From JBBQKP01 sp038326995 (GTDB lineage: Bacteria > Planctomycetota > Phycisphaerae > Tepidisphaerales > Tepidisphaeraceae): 5,315 nt of DNA. A program made the position numbers and the translations under genes. Numbering within the stretch: the first letter of the stretch is position 1; each line of letters begins with the position of its first letter. Positions 5,288 through 5,315 of the stretch are shown piece after piece. The stretch is taken from contig JBBQKP010000226.1 of NCBI GenBank assembly GCA_038326995.1, forward strand, positions 1 through 5,315. Reading direction: 5' to 3'. Under the pieces are notes generated by a model, which saw nothing but the letters and a program-made list of their open reading frames with translations, had not been told where the DNA came from and made no database searches.

Positions 5288-5315
5288 ATGTCTGGATCTG
5301 AGCTGTTGTTTGCGA
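5288..5315 (+). CDS. Start of an unidentified gene running off the right edge
   Basis: Nine codons, MSGSELLFA, follow a Shine-Dalgarno-like AGGAG and a promoter-like pair. That is too little to name a family. The start is inferred from these upstream signals. Confidence 0.4.

Overview
This looks like accessory DNA from a moderately GC-rich Gram-negative bacterium. A planctomycete is my best guess, from the style of the eroded transposase, the short CGGTTC-containing tandem repeats between genes and the codon choice. Nothing in the window fixes the taxonomy. Only two complete genes are convincing. They sit in the middle, surrounded by decayed mobile-element fragments, with the edge of a further gene at each end.

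Left part (1-1222): the first 55 bases hold, on the minus strand, the first 18 codons of a probable class I SAM-dependent methyltransferase starting MNRTPEPELMDD. Next come the N-terminal part of a decayed IS4-family transposase (about 66-530, minus), a small palindromic site (651-672), the frameshifted C-terminal end of an IstB-type helper ATPase of the IS21 family (679-818, minus), and about 400 bases of leader DNA with no gene.

Centre (1223-4410): two genes on the plus strand overlap by ATGA. The first encodes a 547-residue fusion of a SAM-dependent methyltransferase (about 40-251) and an ABC ATPase of the OpuCA/ProV/OsmV type (about 277-515) that lacks the usual C-terminal CBS pair. The second encodes a 515-residue fusion of an OpuCB/ProW-type permease (about 1-232) and an OpuAC-type substrate-binding domain (about 240-500). 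Together they form a complete, compact type I importer for a betaine-, choline-, carnitine- or ergothioneine-like compound. A methyltransferase is built into its motor subunit.

Right part (4411-5315): the C-terminal part of an IS4-family transposase (about 4420-4900, minus) keeps its YREK signature but carries a nonsense codon and a frameshift. It ends beside a second copy of the 26-bp sequence that forms the start of the methyltransferase gene at the left edge. This copy lies in a 14-bp tandem repeat. Further on are a hairpin, a 12-bp tandem repeat, an inverted repeat and a promoter-like sequence leading to the first nine codons of a gene that leaves the window (5288 onward).

Overall reading: a roughly 4.9 kb island, bounded by direct repeats 33-58 and 4923-4948 and containing the transporter operon plus IS debris, appears to sit at the 5' end of a methyltransferase gene. 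The most novel element is the methyltransferase-ABC ATPase fusion.
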